Shown in pieces: positions 37,401 to 45,350 of a stretch of DNA of 64,000 nucleotides (position 1 is the stretch's first letter; the number at the start of each line of letters is the position of its first letter). Below the pieces are notes generated by a model that saw only the letters and a list, made by a program, of their open reading frames with translations, had not been told where the DNA came from and made no database searches. The DNA is taken from the NCBI GenBank assembly GCA_037783545.1, contig JBBELK010000316.1, forward strand, positions 434,001 through 498,000, written 5' to 3'. This stretch comes from Henricia sp. BOLD:AAB3569. Lineage: Eukaryota; Echinodermata; Asteroidea; Spinulosida; Echinasteridae. The position numbers and the translations under genes are program-made.

Positions 37401-39634
37401 GCACCCCAATGAGTTTGATTTCTACCTCTGCAGTCACGCCGGTATTCAGGTACGGTTCTGTCAGAATTTAAGATGAATTGTGCATCACTTAAAGGCAGTA
37501 TACATCATTGGTAATCTCGAAAATCAGAAATGTTCACAGATTTACGCCTAACTTACACAATATAAACATGATGACCGTAGAAAACTTCCCCTGAAATGGT
37601 TTTGTCTGAAGTGCTATAGTCTTTGAGAAATGAGTAATACAATTAGTTTTCGTCTCGTTAGACCATTTCGCCCAAGTGCCAATTCCGCCCCAAACCACTT
37701 CGCCCTAGTGCCATTTCACCCCAAATTACTTCGTCTAATCACCACTGTGGGCGCCGCCATCTTGACAATGTATTTTTGCAAACAATCCATTCCACATTGA
37801 GCAAACGTTGACGCCAACATTAACGAACCGTTCGCGTGTTTGGAACGCAGCCCAGGGTTGTAGTCGAGTCCATCACAAGTCTATCACAAGTCCCGAGCCG
37901 ATAAAATCACAAGTCCAGAGCCGATAAAATCACAAGTCTGTGACAGGTCCCGCACAAGTCCAGTAACAAGAAGCAAATGATCATGTATACTGTCTTTAAA
38001 GTGTTATATGACTTTTGCAAACATTGGAAAGTAAACGGCTCTGTTTCTTTTAATTAAATTTTTTAAGTCAAATAAATTGTTGTTCCTAATTTCAGGGGAC
38101 AAGTCGCCCATCGCATTACCACGTCCTCTGGGACGATAACGACTTCACCGCAGACGACCTCCAGTGCCTCACCTATCAGCTGTGCCATACCTACGTCCGC
38201 TGTACGCGCAGCGTGTCCATACCGGCACCGGCCTACTATGCGCATCTCGTGGCGTTCAGGGCGCGATACCATCTCGTCGAAAAAGACCATGATGGTTATG
38301 TCAGGTGAGTTAAAGCAAATTTTATAACAAAGTATTAGATAAATTATAGTATTAGGAAACTGTTACATCTCCATGTGTGATTGAAGATGTGTATGATAAA
38401 AACACATCTATGTGTAAGTCAGCTCGGTACCCCATCTACATTCAGAGAAAACAATGAATAAAATGTATCCATGTGCAAAGCCACTGTCCTATTAAGGCTG
38501 GTTCCTTAGCTATACTGCTCGGAAACCTGAACCACGATACCACTGCAGTCAAGTTTTGTTCACACTTCTGTTGTCCTTTAAAAAGATATTATCTCGGGCG
38601 GAATCATTGCATTGGACAGTTGGAACCACGTCTATCTTCCATTTGAGTAAGCTTTCCCCAGTCAAATGGTTGGTTATAAAATATTGACATTCATTATTAT
38701 TACTTCTTTCTGGTACTGAAACCAAGGATTCCTTAAAAGTGCCCATTGCACTGTCGCTCGCAAGCATGAGGAAACCCATGAGGAGAGGACGATGAATTAG
38801 AAACAGCCAGAGACACCGCGGAATCCCCTTGCTCTTCACGAAAGAATGCTCTGGGATCTTTTAAGTGCGTTACCTATTACACACTGGACCAACGGCTTTA
38901 CATCCCTTCCGAAGAATGGAGCAACTGTGGTTAAGTGCCTTGCTCAAGGGCACAGGTACCCCAGCTGGTATCGAACCCACAACCCCAAGTGTTCACCCAA
39001 GTATAGCAAGTCAGTGACCTAAACCACTCGGCCACGGTATCCCCAAATCCTGTACATATGCTTTAACTATTAGAAACTGTATTACATTGTTATTGGATGG
39101 ATACTTTATGCATTTCTATGTTATTAATTTATTTATGATATTTTCTTTTTCAGCGGTCACCATTCTGGAACAAACAGCAAGTAAGTAAAATCTTTGTTCA
39201 TTGAGTTGACCTTGTTATGTGATTTTTGCAGGATTAATGTTAGTCTGTGACGCATGTTTGATGTGATGCGACGTGACTTGCGACTCAACTTGCGACTCAA
39301 CTTGCAATGCTATTTGTGCCGCAATTTGCACTTGTGACACGACTTGTGATGCAATGCATGGCGTGCCTCGCAGTGTGCCTTGTGACACAAATGCGAATTG
39401 TGACACGAATCGCGACAGAGATGCAAATTGTGACGCAAATTGTGACGCGGCATGCTGAATGCACTGTTAATATAAATATTTCCATTATCACAATTGAACA
39501 TGTTCTTCCCTAAAACCCCTAATAGCGGTGACGGCAGCCACACTACGAGCACAAGCGGTGGGCGGAGCATCGAGGAAATGATGAGGGCGGTTAAAGTCCA
39601 CGACGACATCCTCCGAGTCATGTACTTTGCTTAG
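22447..39634 (+). CDS. AGO2: Argonaute, AGO2-type slicer of the AGO (not PIWI) clade
   Basis: 22 coding exons whose phases all agree, total 2721 nt, 906 aa: 22447-22471, 23300-23588, 24239-24356, 25192-25373, 25590-25726, 26314-26448, 26874-26961, 27428-27511, 28511-28574, 29585-29656, 31635-31682, 32353-32475, 32915-33057, 33314-33498, 33853-34012, 34303-34393, 35606-35800, 36590-36724, 37348-37449, 38096-38304, 39154-39180 and 39526-39634. Exon 1 (MYQPPLDF + 1 nt) completes GCG with exon 2. Domains in order: Pro-rich N-terminus, N domain, L1, PAZ (about 240-380), MID with PVYAEVKR 5'-phosphate pocket residues and TQCVQ, PIWI, and the C-terminal MYFA typical of AGO1-4. Catalytic tetrad: D632 (GAD), E672 (RQE), D704 (YRD), H842 (YYAH), with the same spacing as human AGO2, so slicing is expected. 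A 27-nt microexon (39154-39180) encodes a Gly/Ser/His/Asn loop near the C-terminus. Role: miRNA/siRNA-guided silencing in RISC. Exon 1 is the least certain part. The symbol reflects residue similarity; invertebrates often have a single AGO1/2 gene. Confidence 0.95.
22658..23060. mobile_element. Long-TIR MITE family GGTATTTTTTTCG, copy 2, 8-bp duplication
   Basis: Begins GGTATTTTTTTCGTATACAT and ends ATGTATATGAAAAAAATACC. Flanked by exact GAGATATT at 22650-22657 and 23061-23068. It lies in Argonaute intron 1. An 8-bp duplication fits hAT-like or P-like transposition. Confidence 0.9.
23764..23908. mobile_element. GGCACAGGCTCGTCAG foldback family, copy in Argonaute intron 2
   Basis: A 145-bp near-perfect hairpin: TTTAAAGGCACAGGCTCGTC ... 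GACGAGCCTGTGCCTTTAAA, with AAATACGCAGCT / AGCTGCTTATTT near the centre. Confidence 0.85.
24446..24586. mobile_element. Short MITE GGGTCCTTTTTCATAAA
   Basis: Ends GGGTCCTTTTTCATAAA and TTTATGAAATAGGACCC, about 140 bp, in Argonaute intron 3. Confidence 0.75.
26516..26712. mobile_element. MITE family CAGGGTTGTAGTCGAGTCC, complete copy
   Basis: Ends CAGGGTTGTAGTCGAGTCCA and GACTCAACTGCAACCCTG; internal ACAAGTCC words. It lies in Argonaute intron 6. Confidence 0.85.
27046..27184. mobile_element. GGCACAGGCTCGTCAG foldback family, copy in Argonaute intron 7
   Basis: A 139-bp hairpin: TTTAAAGGCAAGGCTCGTCG ... GACGAGACTTTGCCTTTAAA, with ACGCAGCTCC / GGAGCTGCGT at the centre. Confidence 0.85.
27592..28400 (+). 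repeat. SINE-like element with an internally amplified body (5 units of about 130 bp)
   Basis: A tRNA-like start (TAGTGGTCTAATGGT, then GGTAGGGTTCCAGTC) precedes five tandem units beginning AATGCCACAATCT at 27737, 27848, 27981, 28111 and 28245. The unit contains CTGATAGGGTTGTGC and TTCTGGTGATTCCCTGATGG. The array ends with a SINE/LINE-type tail (GTGTGCTATACAG). It lies in Argonaute intron 8. Confidence 0.75.
29031..29487. mobile_element. MITE family GCATAGTTCCGA, copy 2
   Basis: Ends AATGCATAGTTCTGA and TCGGAACTATCCATT; internal GACCAATCACAAC (reverse) and the block GAGAAAACTCAAAGG are shared with copies 1 and 3. It lies in Argonaute intron 9. Confidence 0.75.
31016..31442. mobile_element. 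MITE GGGTCATTCCCAAAA, copy 1, 4-bp duplication
   Basis: Ends GGGTCATTCCCAAAAATAGG and ATTTTGGGAATTACCC, flanked by ACAT. 427 bp, in Argonaute intron 10. Confidence 0.85.
31759..32270. mobile_element. MITE TTAAAGGCCCTG
   Basis: Ends TTAAAGGCCCTGTAGATGAT and CACTGGGCCTTTAAG, about 510 bp, filling most of Argonaute intron 11. The interior has a palindromic GCATCG-rich stretch; no coding potential. Confidence 0.7.
32488..32770. repeat. Fragment of the AAAGGGCCTGTGAC element
   Basis: Starts at GAGGGCGCTGTTTGGGG just after an Argonaute donor and shares the block order of 50820-51175. It fills intron 12. Confidence 0.7.
33080..33240. repeat. Dispersed repeat shared by Argonaute introns 13 and 17
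   Basis: GATTGGAAAACAGGAACA, CTGCCTTGTAGAAATTTCA, CTTCAGAAAGCCTGA and TGTCTGCAGAC recur in order at 36265-36440. No inverted ends recognised. Confidence 0.65.
34075..34262 (+). repeat. AT-rich satellite, about 10-bp unit
   Basis: Tandem ATTCATAAAT units, degenerating to ATACATCATAAAT. It fills most of Argonaute intron 15 just before the acceptor. Confidence 0.85.
34423..34900 (+). repeat. Tandem repeat, four units of 113-116 bp
   Basis: Units share GATTACA(G/T)GATTG at 34431, 34544, 34660 and 34776, followed by ACTGTTACAAACGGCGTTAT and GAGGATGTGTATGATAAAAA. It begins 30 bp after an Argonaute exon (34303-34393). Single diverged copies lie at 38325-38510 (plus) and 26198-26290 (minus), also in Argonaute introns. 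Confidence 0.85.
35077..35505. mobile_element. MITE family GCATAGTTCCGA, copy 3
   Basis: Ends TCAATGCATAGTTCCGA and TCGGAACTATGCATTGA are near-perfect inverted repeats. The copy is inverted relative to copy 2 and lies in Argonaute intron 16, 100 bp before an acceptor. Confidence 0.85.
35823..36254. mobile_element. MITE GGGTCATTCCCAAAA, copy 2
   Basis: Ends GGGTAATTCTCAAAATTAGG and TTTTGGTAATTACCC; shares GTTTGGTGTCCCATTTA and GACTGTGGCCTGTGATTA with copy 1 in the same orientation. It lies in Argonaute intron 17, 22 bp after a donor. Confidence 0.85.
36265..36440. repeat. Dispersed repeat, second copy of 33080-33240
   Basis: Same ordered blocks (GATTGGAAAAC, CTGCCTTGTAGAGATTTCA, CTTCAGAAAACCTGA, TTGTCTGCAGAC), starting right after the MITE at 35823-36254. 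Confidence 0.65.
36958..37212 (+). repeat. tRNA-derived SINE, family A, plus orientation
   Basis: Begins GGGGTACTGTGTCCGAGTGG with B box GGTTCGACACC and shares AAAAGATCCCA and GGGGATTCCC with the other copies. It lies in Argonaute intron 18. Confidence 0.75.
37745..37984. mobile_element. Joined fragments of two MITEs (GGGCTGCGTTCC end + CAGGGTTG start)
   Basis: 37745-37854 is the right part of the GGGCTGCGTTCC element (ends GGAACGCAGCCC); 37853-37984 is the left part of the CAGGGTTG element. The same junction occurs at 40130-40330. It lies in Argonaute intron 19. Confidence 0.75.
38692..39043 (-). repeat. tRNA-derived SINE, family A
   Basis: Head at 39043 (GATACCGTGGCCGAGTGG), tail (AATAATAA) at 38692. 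It lies in Argonaute intron 20. Confidence 0.8.
39246..39446 (+). repeat. Degenerate 10-12-bp repeat of the TTGTGACGCAA type
   Basis: Repeated words such as CTTGCGACTCAA and TTGTGACACGAA fill Argonaute intron 21. A second block with the same words lies at 55590-55830 in SPAG1. Confidence 0.7.
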
Positions 39635-39811
39635 CGCCCTCTAGTGTATATTCTCGTAAGGTATGTAAAGGTGGAGTTACGTCTGTTACCAAATATTTCT
39701 CAAAATCGTTCATAGGTTGATCTTTGTTTTCAGTGACTAGTTTTAAGTGTGCTCCATTTTGCTCAAATGAGGTGCTAGTCGGAACTAAATGTGACCGTCC
39801 ACTACAAATAA

Positions 39812-40242
39812 GGGCTGCGTTCCACATATGCGAACGTTGCAACGTTTGCCAACAATTTCGAGTGGAACGTATTGTGCGCCACCAGCGTTCGCCAACGTTG
39901 GCCAACAAACTTGTTGGTTGTTACGATGTTCGCGAGTCATTTCAAAATGGAGTACGCGACTTGAAAGATGACGGACGATGGTTTGCAGTTTGGAAAATAA
40001 CAAATAAATTGCACCTTTCGTGTTTGTCTGCCTTATTGCTGGCGATACACAATTAATAGCAACGTGTCACATTTCCTCAAATTTGGTAAGCAGCGGAGAG
40101 CCACACATTGCAACGTCCGTACGACTGCTGTGACTGTGGGCGCCCCCATCTTGACAATGTATTTTGGCAAACAATCCATTCCACATTGAGCAAACGTTGA
40201 CGCCAACGTTAACGAACCGTTCCCGTGTTTGGAACGCAGCCC
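39812..40242. mobile_element. MITE GGGCTGCGTTCC
   Basis: Ends GGGCTGCGTTCCACATATGC and the complement of TGTTTGGAACGCAGCCC; internal CGAACGTTG / CAACGTT words. It starts 178 bp after the Argonaute stop, so it may be in the 3' UTR. Confidence 0.8.
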
Positions 40243-40430
40243 AGGGTTGTTGAGTCCATCACAAGTCTAGAGCCGATAAAATGACAGGTCCGTCACAAGT
40301 CCAGTAACAAGAAGCAAAGAATGAACATGCACAAAAGAATGCCGTTTTTGGAGTTCATTTGAATAGCTTTTGACGTGAATTAAGACATAGGGACTTGTGA
40401 AGGCTTGTGAAGGACTCGACTGCAACCCTG
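40242..40430. mobile_element. MITE family CAGGGTTGTAGTCGAGTCC, copy abutting the previous element
   Basis: Ends CAGGGTTGTTGAGTCCATCA and GGACTCGACTGCAACCCTG, sharing its first bases with the end of the GGGCTGCGTTCC element. Confidence 0.8.
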
Positions 40431-43164
40431 CCACAAATGTGTCATAAAGTCAACAAACTCTATTTTGTGCTACAGAGCAAAATACCGCGAAATAATGAGA
40501 TCTAAAAATTGCGTGAAATTTGGTGATTTGTACCTTATTTTTGAACATACGCTTAATGTTGGGTCATTTGACTTTAAACCTAGATTTCTCACATTTGTAT
40601 ATTCAGACATTACCAGATTCAGCAAACCGTAACTCCACTTGAAAAAGCATTATTTTAAAGCTTAAAACTTGTTTTTACTTGACCAAGAAAAAAAATTTAC
40701 TTGGTGCCGACTTTTCCGCCAATTTGTAGTAGATGGTCACGAATGATTAAACTCGTCTCGTATTTTTTTTTATATAATTCTGCTCACAATCCTTTAGTCC
40801 AAGATCTTAACTTGAGTGACGCAAATATCTTCTTATCCCACAAAAGGCTATACAGATCATGTATTTTGAAACTTATTAACTTTTAACACCATTCTTTTTT
40901 GACCACAATATAAAGTCTGTATTTTGCTATCTGTGCGATGCACCTTGAACACCTTGAACACTGCAATAACTTTATAACACATTTTAGTTCCATTGTGCAG
41001 TCAATATTTCTGAATTCATTCAATACATAATATGGCATAAAAAATGCAAGAAAATTTGACATGATCGGTTTTTCTCTTCTACGTAAAAACACATTTTATT
41101 TCCAGACTCTTCTGTGCCGTTGTCTGGTGTTAACTAAATTCAGAAAATTATCGATTTCAAAGACTAACAGTACTAGCTTTCTTGAAGAAAAAAATGCTCT
41201 ATTAAAGGCACAGGCTCGTCAGCAATGCGCGCTCGCCAAATTCGTGCTCGAAACACGCAGCTCCATGCCTTTGCTTTGGCGGGCGCGCATTGCTGACGAG
41301 CCTGTGCCTTTAATGGCATATTATTTTAGAGACTCGCATTTACACTGTATCAAAATCTCTGTGTACTTTTAAGAGTGCAATGAAAACTAATAATTTTCGT
41401 TTGTGAATAAAATATTCTGGCATGCAAAATAAGGGATTTAGGTTCCCAGTTAAGATACGGAAATATATTGTGTAATATTTTAACAAAAACACGAGAAATC
41501 AGTTCTAAATCCTAATTTGTGTAACGTCATTCCACACTTCTTGAATTCTCAAATGGTAATTTAAGTGTTGCTTAAAGTATGTACGTATTTGCTTTATTAA
41601 TTCAAATCTGCTTTGCGCAAACTTCAAAGCACACACGCTTATGCACACTTGCAGCAATCACCTCACTATGCACAAGTGGCTTTGTATATATTTGGTACAT
41701 GAAATAGTTGTAGTGTAGACTTCATCATGTGTAAAACAGCATACATGTATTTTGTTGTGGTGACTGTTTCATGTCATAAGACAGAATTGGTTGCCTGCAA
41801 CACACATGAATCCATTGTACGGTCACAGTATGTCCATAATACTAGACTACCCCCCAAAAAAAGGGTCTCTTTATAAGTCAAAATATTGTTAAATCTATTT
41901 TCTATGTACGTATTGTGTAGGAGAGACTAGAGGTCAAAGTTCATAGTTCAACCATAGGTTCAACAGTGTAGCCTTAAATTTTTATAAAGAAACATTTCAC
42001 AACACGTAGCCGATCTGACACTTATCAGCACAAATGCAATAGTTTTGACTTTAGAAATATACTTATTTATTTGAGAAAAAAAATATATGATTAAAAAGTA
42101 TAGCAATAGTTTGGTGCCCAAAGGAAAGTGACCAATGGATAAATAAGACTTTGTTTTTGAATATGGATATTTTGAAAAATTGCCATTGGAATCGGTAGGT
42201 TTAGTCACAATTTAAGTGTGGTGGCCGTGTGTATGTAAAACTCATAGGAAGGTAGCCATTGTGATTTCATATTATAACAAGAGTTACCTCTTCAATAATG
42301 TTCTGGCAATACAAGTATTTGATCACTTTCCATATACTTGTGTGTAATTTCAAGATGAAGCTATTCTTTGGAAACTGTCTATCCTAGTTAGTATAGTGAG
42401 GTATCTAGCGGCCATTTTAGATTTTTTTAAACCAATCAGATTGCATCTAAAGTACCGGTTTTCTGCTAGCATAGTCCTCATTGGCTGATTTGCGTATGAA
42501 CAAAAATGCTAAATCCTTCCTTTTTTTGTTTTATGGTGGTTTTTTTTTTCGGTTTTTGTTTTCTCGACCTATGAAAGTGGTTCATCACTTTATTTTTATC
42601 AAATATTGTTCTTAAAGTGTAAAATAGTTTTGTTTGTCAGTTCTTTGGTATTGTTTGGCTAAGCATGACTAATCTGCTGAACAATTTAGAAGCATTCTAT
42701 CATGAGTGAAGATTTCTTGTTAGATTTATTTAATTTTTTTAATTTCTTTTTTGTTGCTTTATTGCTGAATGGTCTCGTGTTACTTATGGGAACAAAAAGG
42801 ATTCTTCTTCCAAGATGTTAATACCAATGATATAAGCCAAATAATTGTCGAGTTTTGAAAATGACACTCTGAAATCATAGAAATAGCCAAAAATACTCAA
42901 AAGTGGGAATGCTGCTGTAATACGTGATTTTAAATTTTGGAATGTTATTCCTTGGCAGTTGAGACTTTCAAATAACAAAAGATATGCTGCAGTTTTTTGT
43001 AGATTTATAGTCCAAGATGAACCCCATAGGTTTGGTAACGCAAGATTTGCGATTAAAAAGAACCCGATTAAAAAAGGCTAAACTTTGCCTAATACATGTA
43101 CTAGTATTCTAAAGCATGTATGCGCTTCGTTGTTATATACTGTGCACCCAGCGTCGATATACAT
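40431..43164. other. Gene-free region downstream of Argonaute
   Basis: AT-rich. Apart from the foldback element at 41201-41314 I find no coding exons. AATAAA occurs near 40008 and 41386, so part of it could be Argonaute 3' UTR. GAGGGTGG-type simple words only. Confidence 0.5.
41201..41314. mobile_element. GGCACAGGCTCGTCAG foldback family, shortened copy
   Basis: ATTAAAGGCACAGGCTCGTC ... GACGAGCCTGTGCCTTTAAT, 114 bp; one arm has lost the GTGCCACGAA block. It is intergenic, 1.6 kb after the Argonaute stop. Confidence 0.85.
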
Positions 43165-43410
43165 GTGTGTGACCCGCTCTGAAAAAAAGTAGTATAAGTC
43201 GAACAGGCTAGGTCAAGTTTTCGCGACCATAAGTAGAAATCTGTGGAAGATCCACGATCCTTAAAATACCAAAACGCAATGGAAATTCCTGGCATTGCCC
43301 CGATACCGCCTGGATTGTGCGTGGACCCGCAACAGATTTCTACTTATGGTCGCGAAAACTCGACCTAGCCTGCGCGACTTTATACTTCCTTTTTCAGAGC
43401 GGGTCACATA
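43165..43410. mobile_element. MITE with about 80-bp inverted ends (GTGTGACCCGCTCTGAAAAA)
   Basis: Arms run from GTGACCCGCTCTGAAAAA to ACCATAAGTAGAAATCTGT and back through ACAGATTTCTACTTATGGTC to CAGAGCGGGTCACAT. The 85-bp interior shares AATTCCTGGC and GATACCGCCTGGA with Argonaute intron 2 (23986-24033). Confidence 0.9.
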
Positions 43411-43686
43411 TTTATCTGCAAATGTAGAATATTTGTGGCAAAACATAGGGCACTAGTTTCTTCATATGGACCATACATGTCTATATCCCTGGGTAATAGT
43501 ATAGAGACCCAGGATATTTTGACCAGTGTGTATTTTTGAGCACATTTCAGTATGTTATTTGTTTTGTGATCATAAATGTCAAGCATAAGTTGCAAGTGCG
43601 TGTAAAAGCAGGCTAGTGCAATTTTTCAGTCGAGTACCAAAGCAGGTCTTTTTATACTCCCAAAGAAAGAAGAAAAAAAATTGAGT

Positions 43687-43834
43687 ATAGAGCCTTTGCA
43701 CGGCGGCCATGACGGGGGCAGTCACATTGTTACCATGTGTCATGCATGAGTAGGTGCTTTGTGGTTCTATCGTTACATCATTTAAATAAGAAAACCTGCC
43801 CCCTGTCATGGCCGCTGGTGCAGAAGCTCTATAG
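43687..43834. mobile_element. MITE TAGAGCCTTTGCACGGCGGC
   Basis: TAGAGCCTTTGCACGGCGGC at the left and the complement of GCCGCTGGTGCAGAAGCTCT at the right, extended by CATGACGGGGGCAG / CTGCCCCCTGTCATG. 148 bp. Confidence 0.85.
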
Positions 43835-44756
43835 CTTTACAAAAACCCTCTAGACTTTATCGGCTGAGGCTGTGGACAGAAAATTGAGGAAAATTGTGCC
43901 AGATATTTGTGTTTCGGAGTCGTCCTTATGCTGCTTACAAATACGCTTGTTTTAATATAAAAAGGAATTTGTTGTACCCCAAGTCTGTTGGCGATAAAAG
44001 GAATGTGTAATTTGCTTCATATTTTTAAAGATTTGACCAGGGTTGCCAAATTTACTAACGGCAACATATGTCTGCCATTTTATTGTATTATTTTTATGGT
44101 GAACAATTCTTGTGTGAATGGTAATATTTCACATTTTTAAAACCTTAGTTAAAATCAGTAGAATTGTTTTTTTATAACCATTGTTGACATCAAGATTCAC
44201 TTCATTCAAGTGTAAGATTTCGTTGTTTATGCTTTTGTTGTGGTTTTGTATTTGTTTATGCCATGTCTGATAATGGCCCATTGTATCATTTGCAATGACC
44301 CAATTTTGTTTTTCATGAGTTGACAAGAAAAACCTTATTCAGTGTTGATAGCAATGGTAACAAACACCACATTAATTTATTTCCGTCCAAAATGGCATTT
44401 CATGCTGGAAATTGACAACCGAAGGTGGTTTTTTACCATTCACTTGTACACAAAATCCATATACAGATTTTCAAGGTTTTCTGAAGCATTGATGCATCTA
44501 AGTTGCTAAATTTTCTAAAGGTTAGTTTACTAACATTCTTCCTTAGATATGTTACACTCTTATTCCACGAATCTGTAAAAAGTTTTATCTTGCAAATGAT
44601 ACATTATATGTCCTTTAAAATTGTACTCATTTTTTTCTCTGTTTTCTATATTATGGTGTGTTGCTGTCATTGTGGTTAGTTCATTTTTCGGCAATATATG
44701 TAAGATTATAATACTAACAAGACATAGCAAGTGTTAAATTTGTTTAAAAACCTTGG

Positions 44757-45350
44757 TGAGTGTGCCCTTGGGCAAGGCACTTTGTCATAAGTTGCCTCTC
44801 TCCACCCAGGAGTAAATGGGGTACCTGCAAGGGTTGCAGCCGTTGAGCGCTTATGTCAGGCTGCCAGGGCTGCATACTCCTCAGGGAGTTGTGCCCATTG
44901 ACCAGCCTAGGGTAATAATGTTGCCTCTCTCCACCCAGGAGTAAATGGGTACCTGCAAGGGTTGCAGCCTTTGAGTGCTTGTGTCAGGCTGCCAGGGCTG
45001 CATACTCCTCAGGGAGCTGTGCCCATTGACCAGCCTAGGGTAATAATGTTGCCTCTCTCCACCCAGGAGTAAATGGGTACCTGCAAGGGTTGCAGCCTTT
45101 GAGTGCTTGTGTCAGGCTGCCAGGGCTGCATGCTCCCCAGGGAGTTGTGCCCATTGACCAGCCTAGGGTAATAATGTTGCCTCTCCCCACCCAGGAGTAA
45201 ATGGGTACCTGCAAGGGTTGCAGCCTTTGAGTGCTTGTGTCAGGCTGCCAGGGCTGCATACTCCCCATGGAGTTGAGGGTAATGACCAGGGTAATGATAT
45301 TGTAAAATGCCACGAGTATCCCGCAGAATAGATATATGCGCTATATAAGA
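44757..45350 (+). repeat. Four 128-bp tandem units inside a SINE family B body
   Basis: Units begin TTGCCTCTCTCCACCCAGGA at 44792, 44921, 45049 and 45177 (periods 129, 128, 128) and are almost identical. The block TCTCCACCCAGGAGTAAATG is the family B SINE body, and the array ends in GCGCTATATAAG, a SINE/LINE-type tail. Confidence 0.8.

Noticed and set aside
23541..41372. Shared peptide [11 protein letters not shown] in several frames
   Set aside because: It is the translation of the GGCACAGGCTCGTCAG foldback repeat; orientation varies and there is no gene context.
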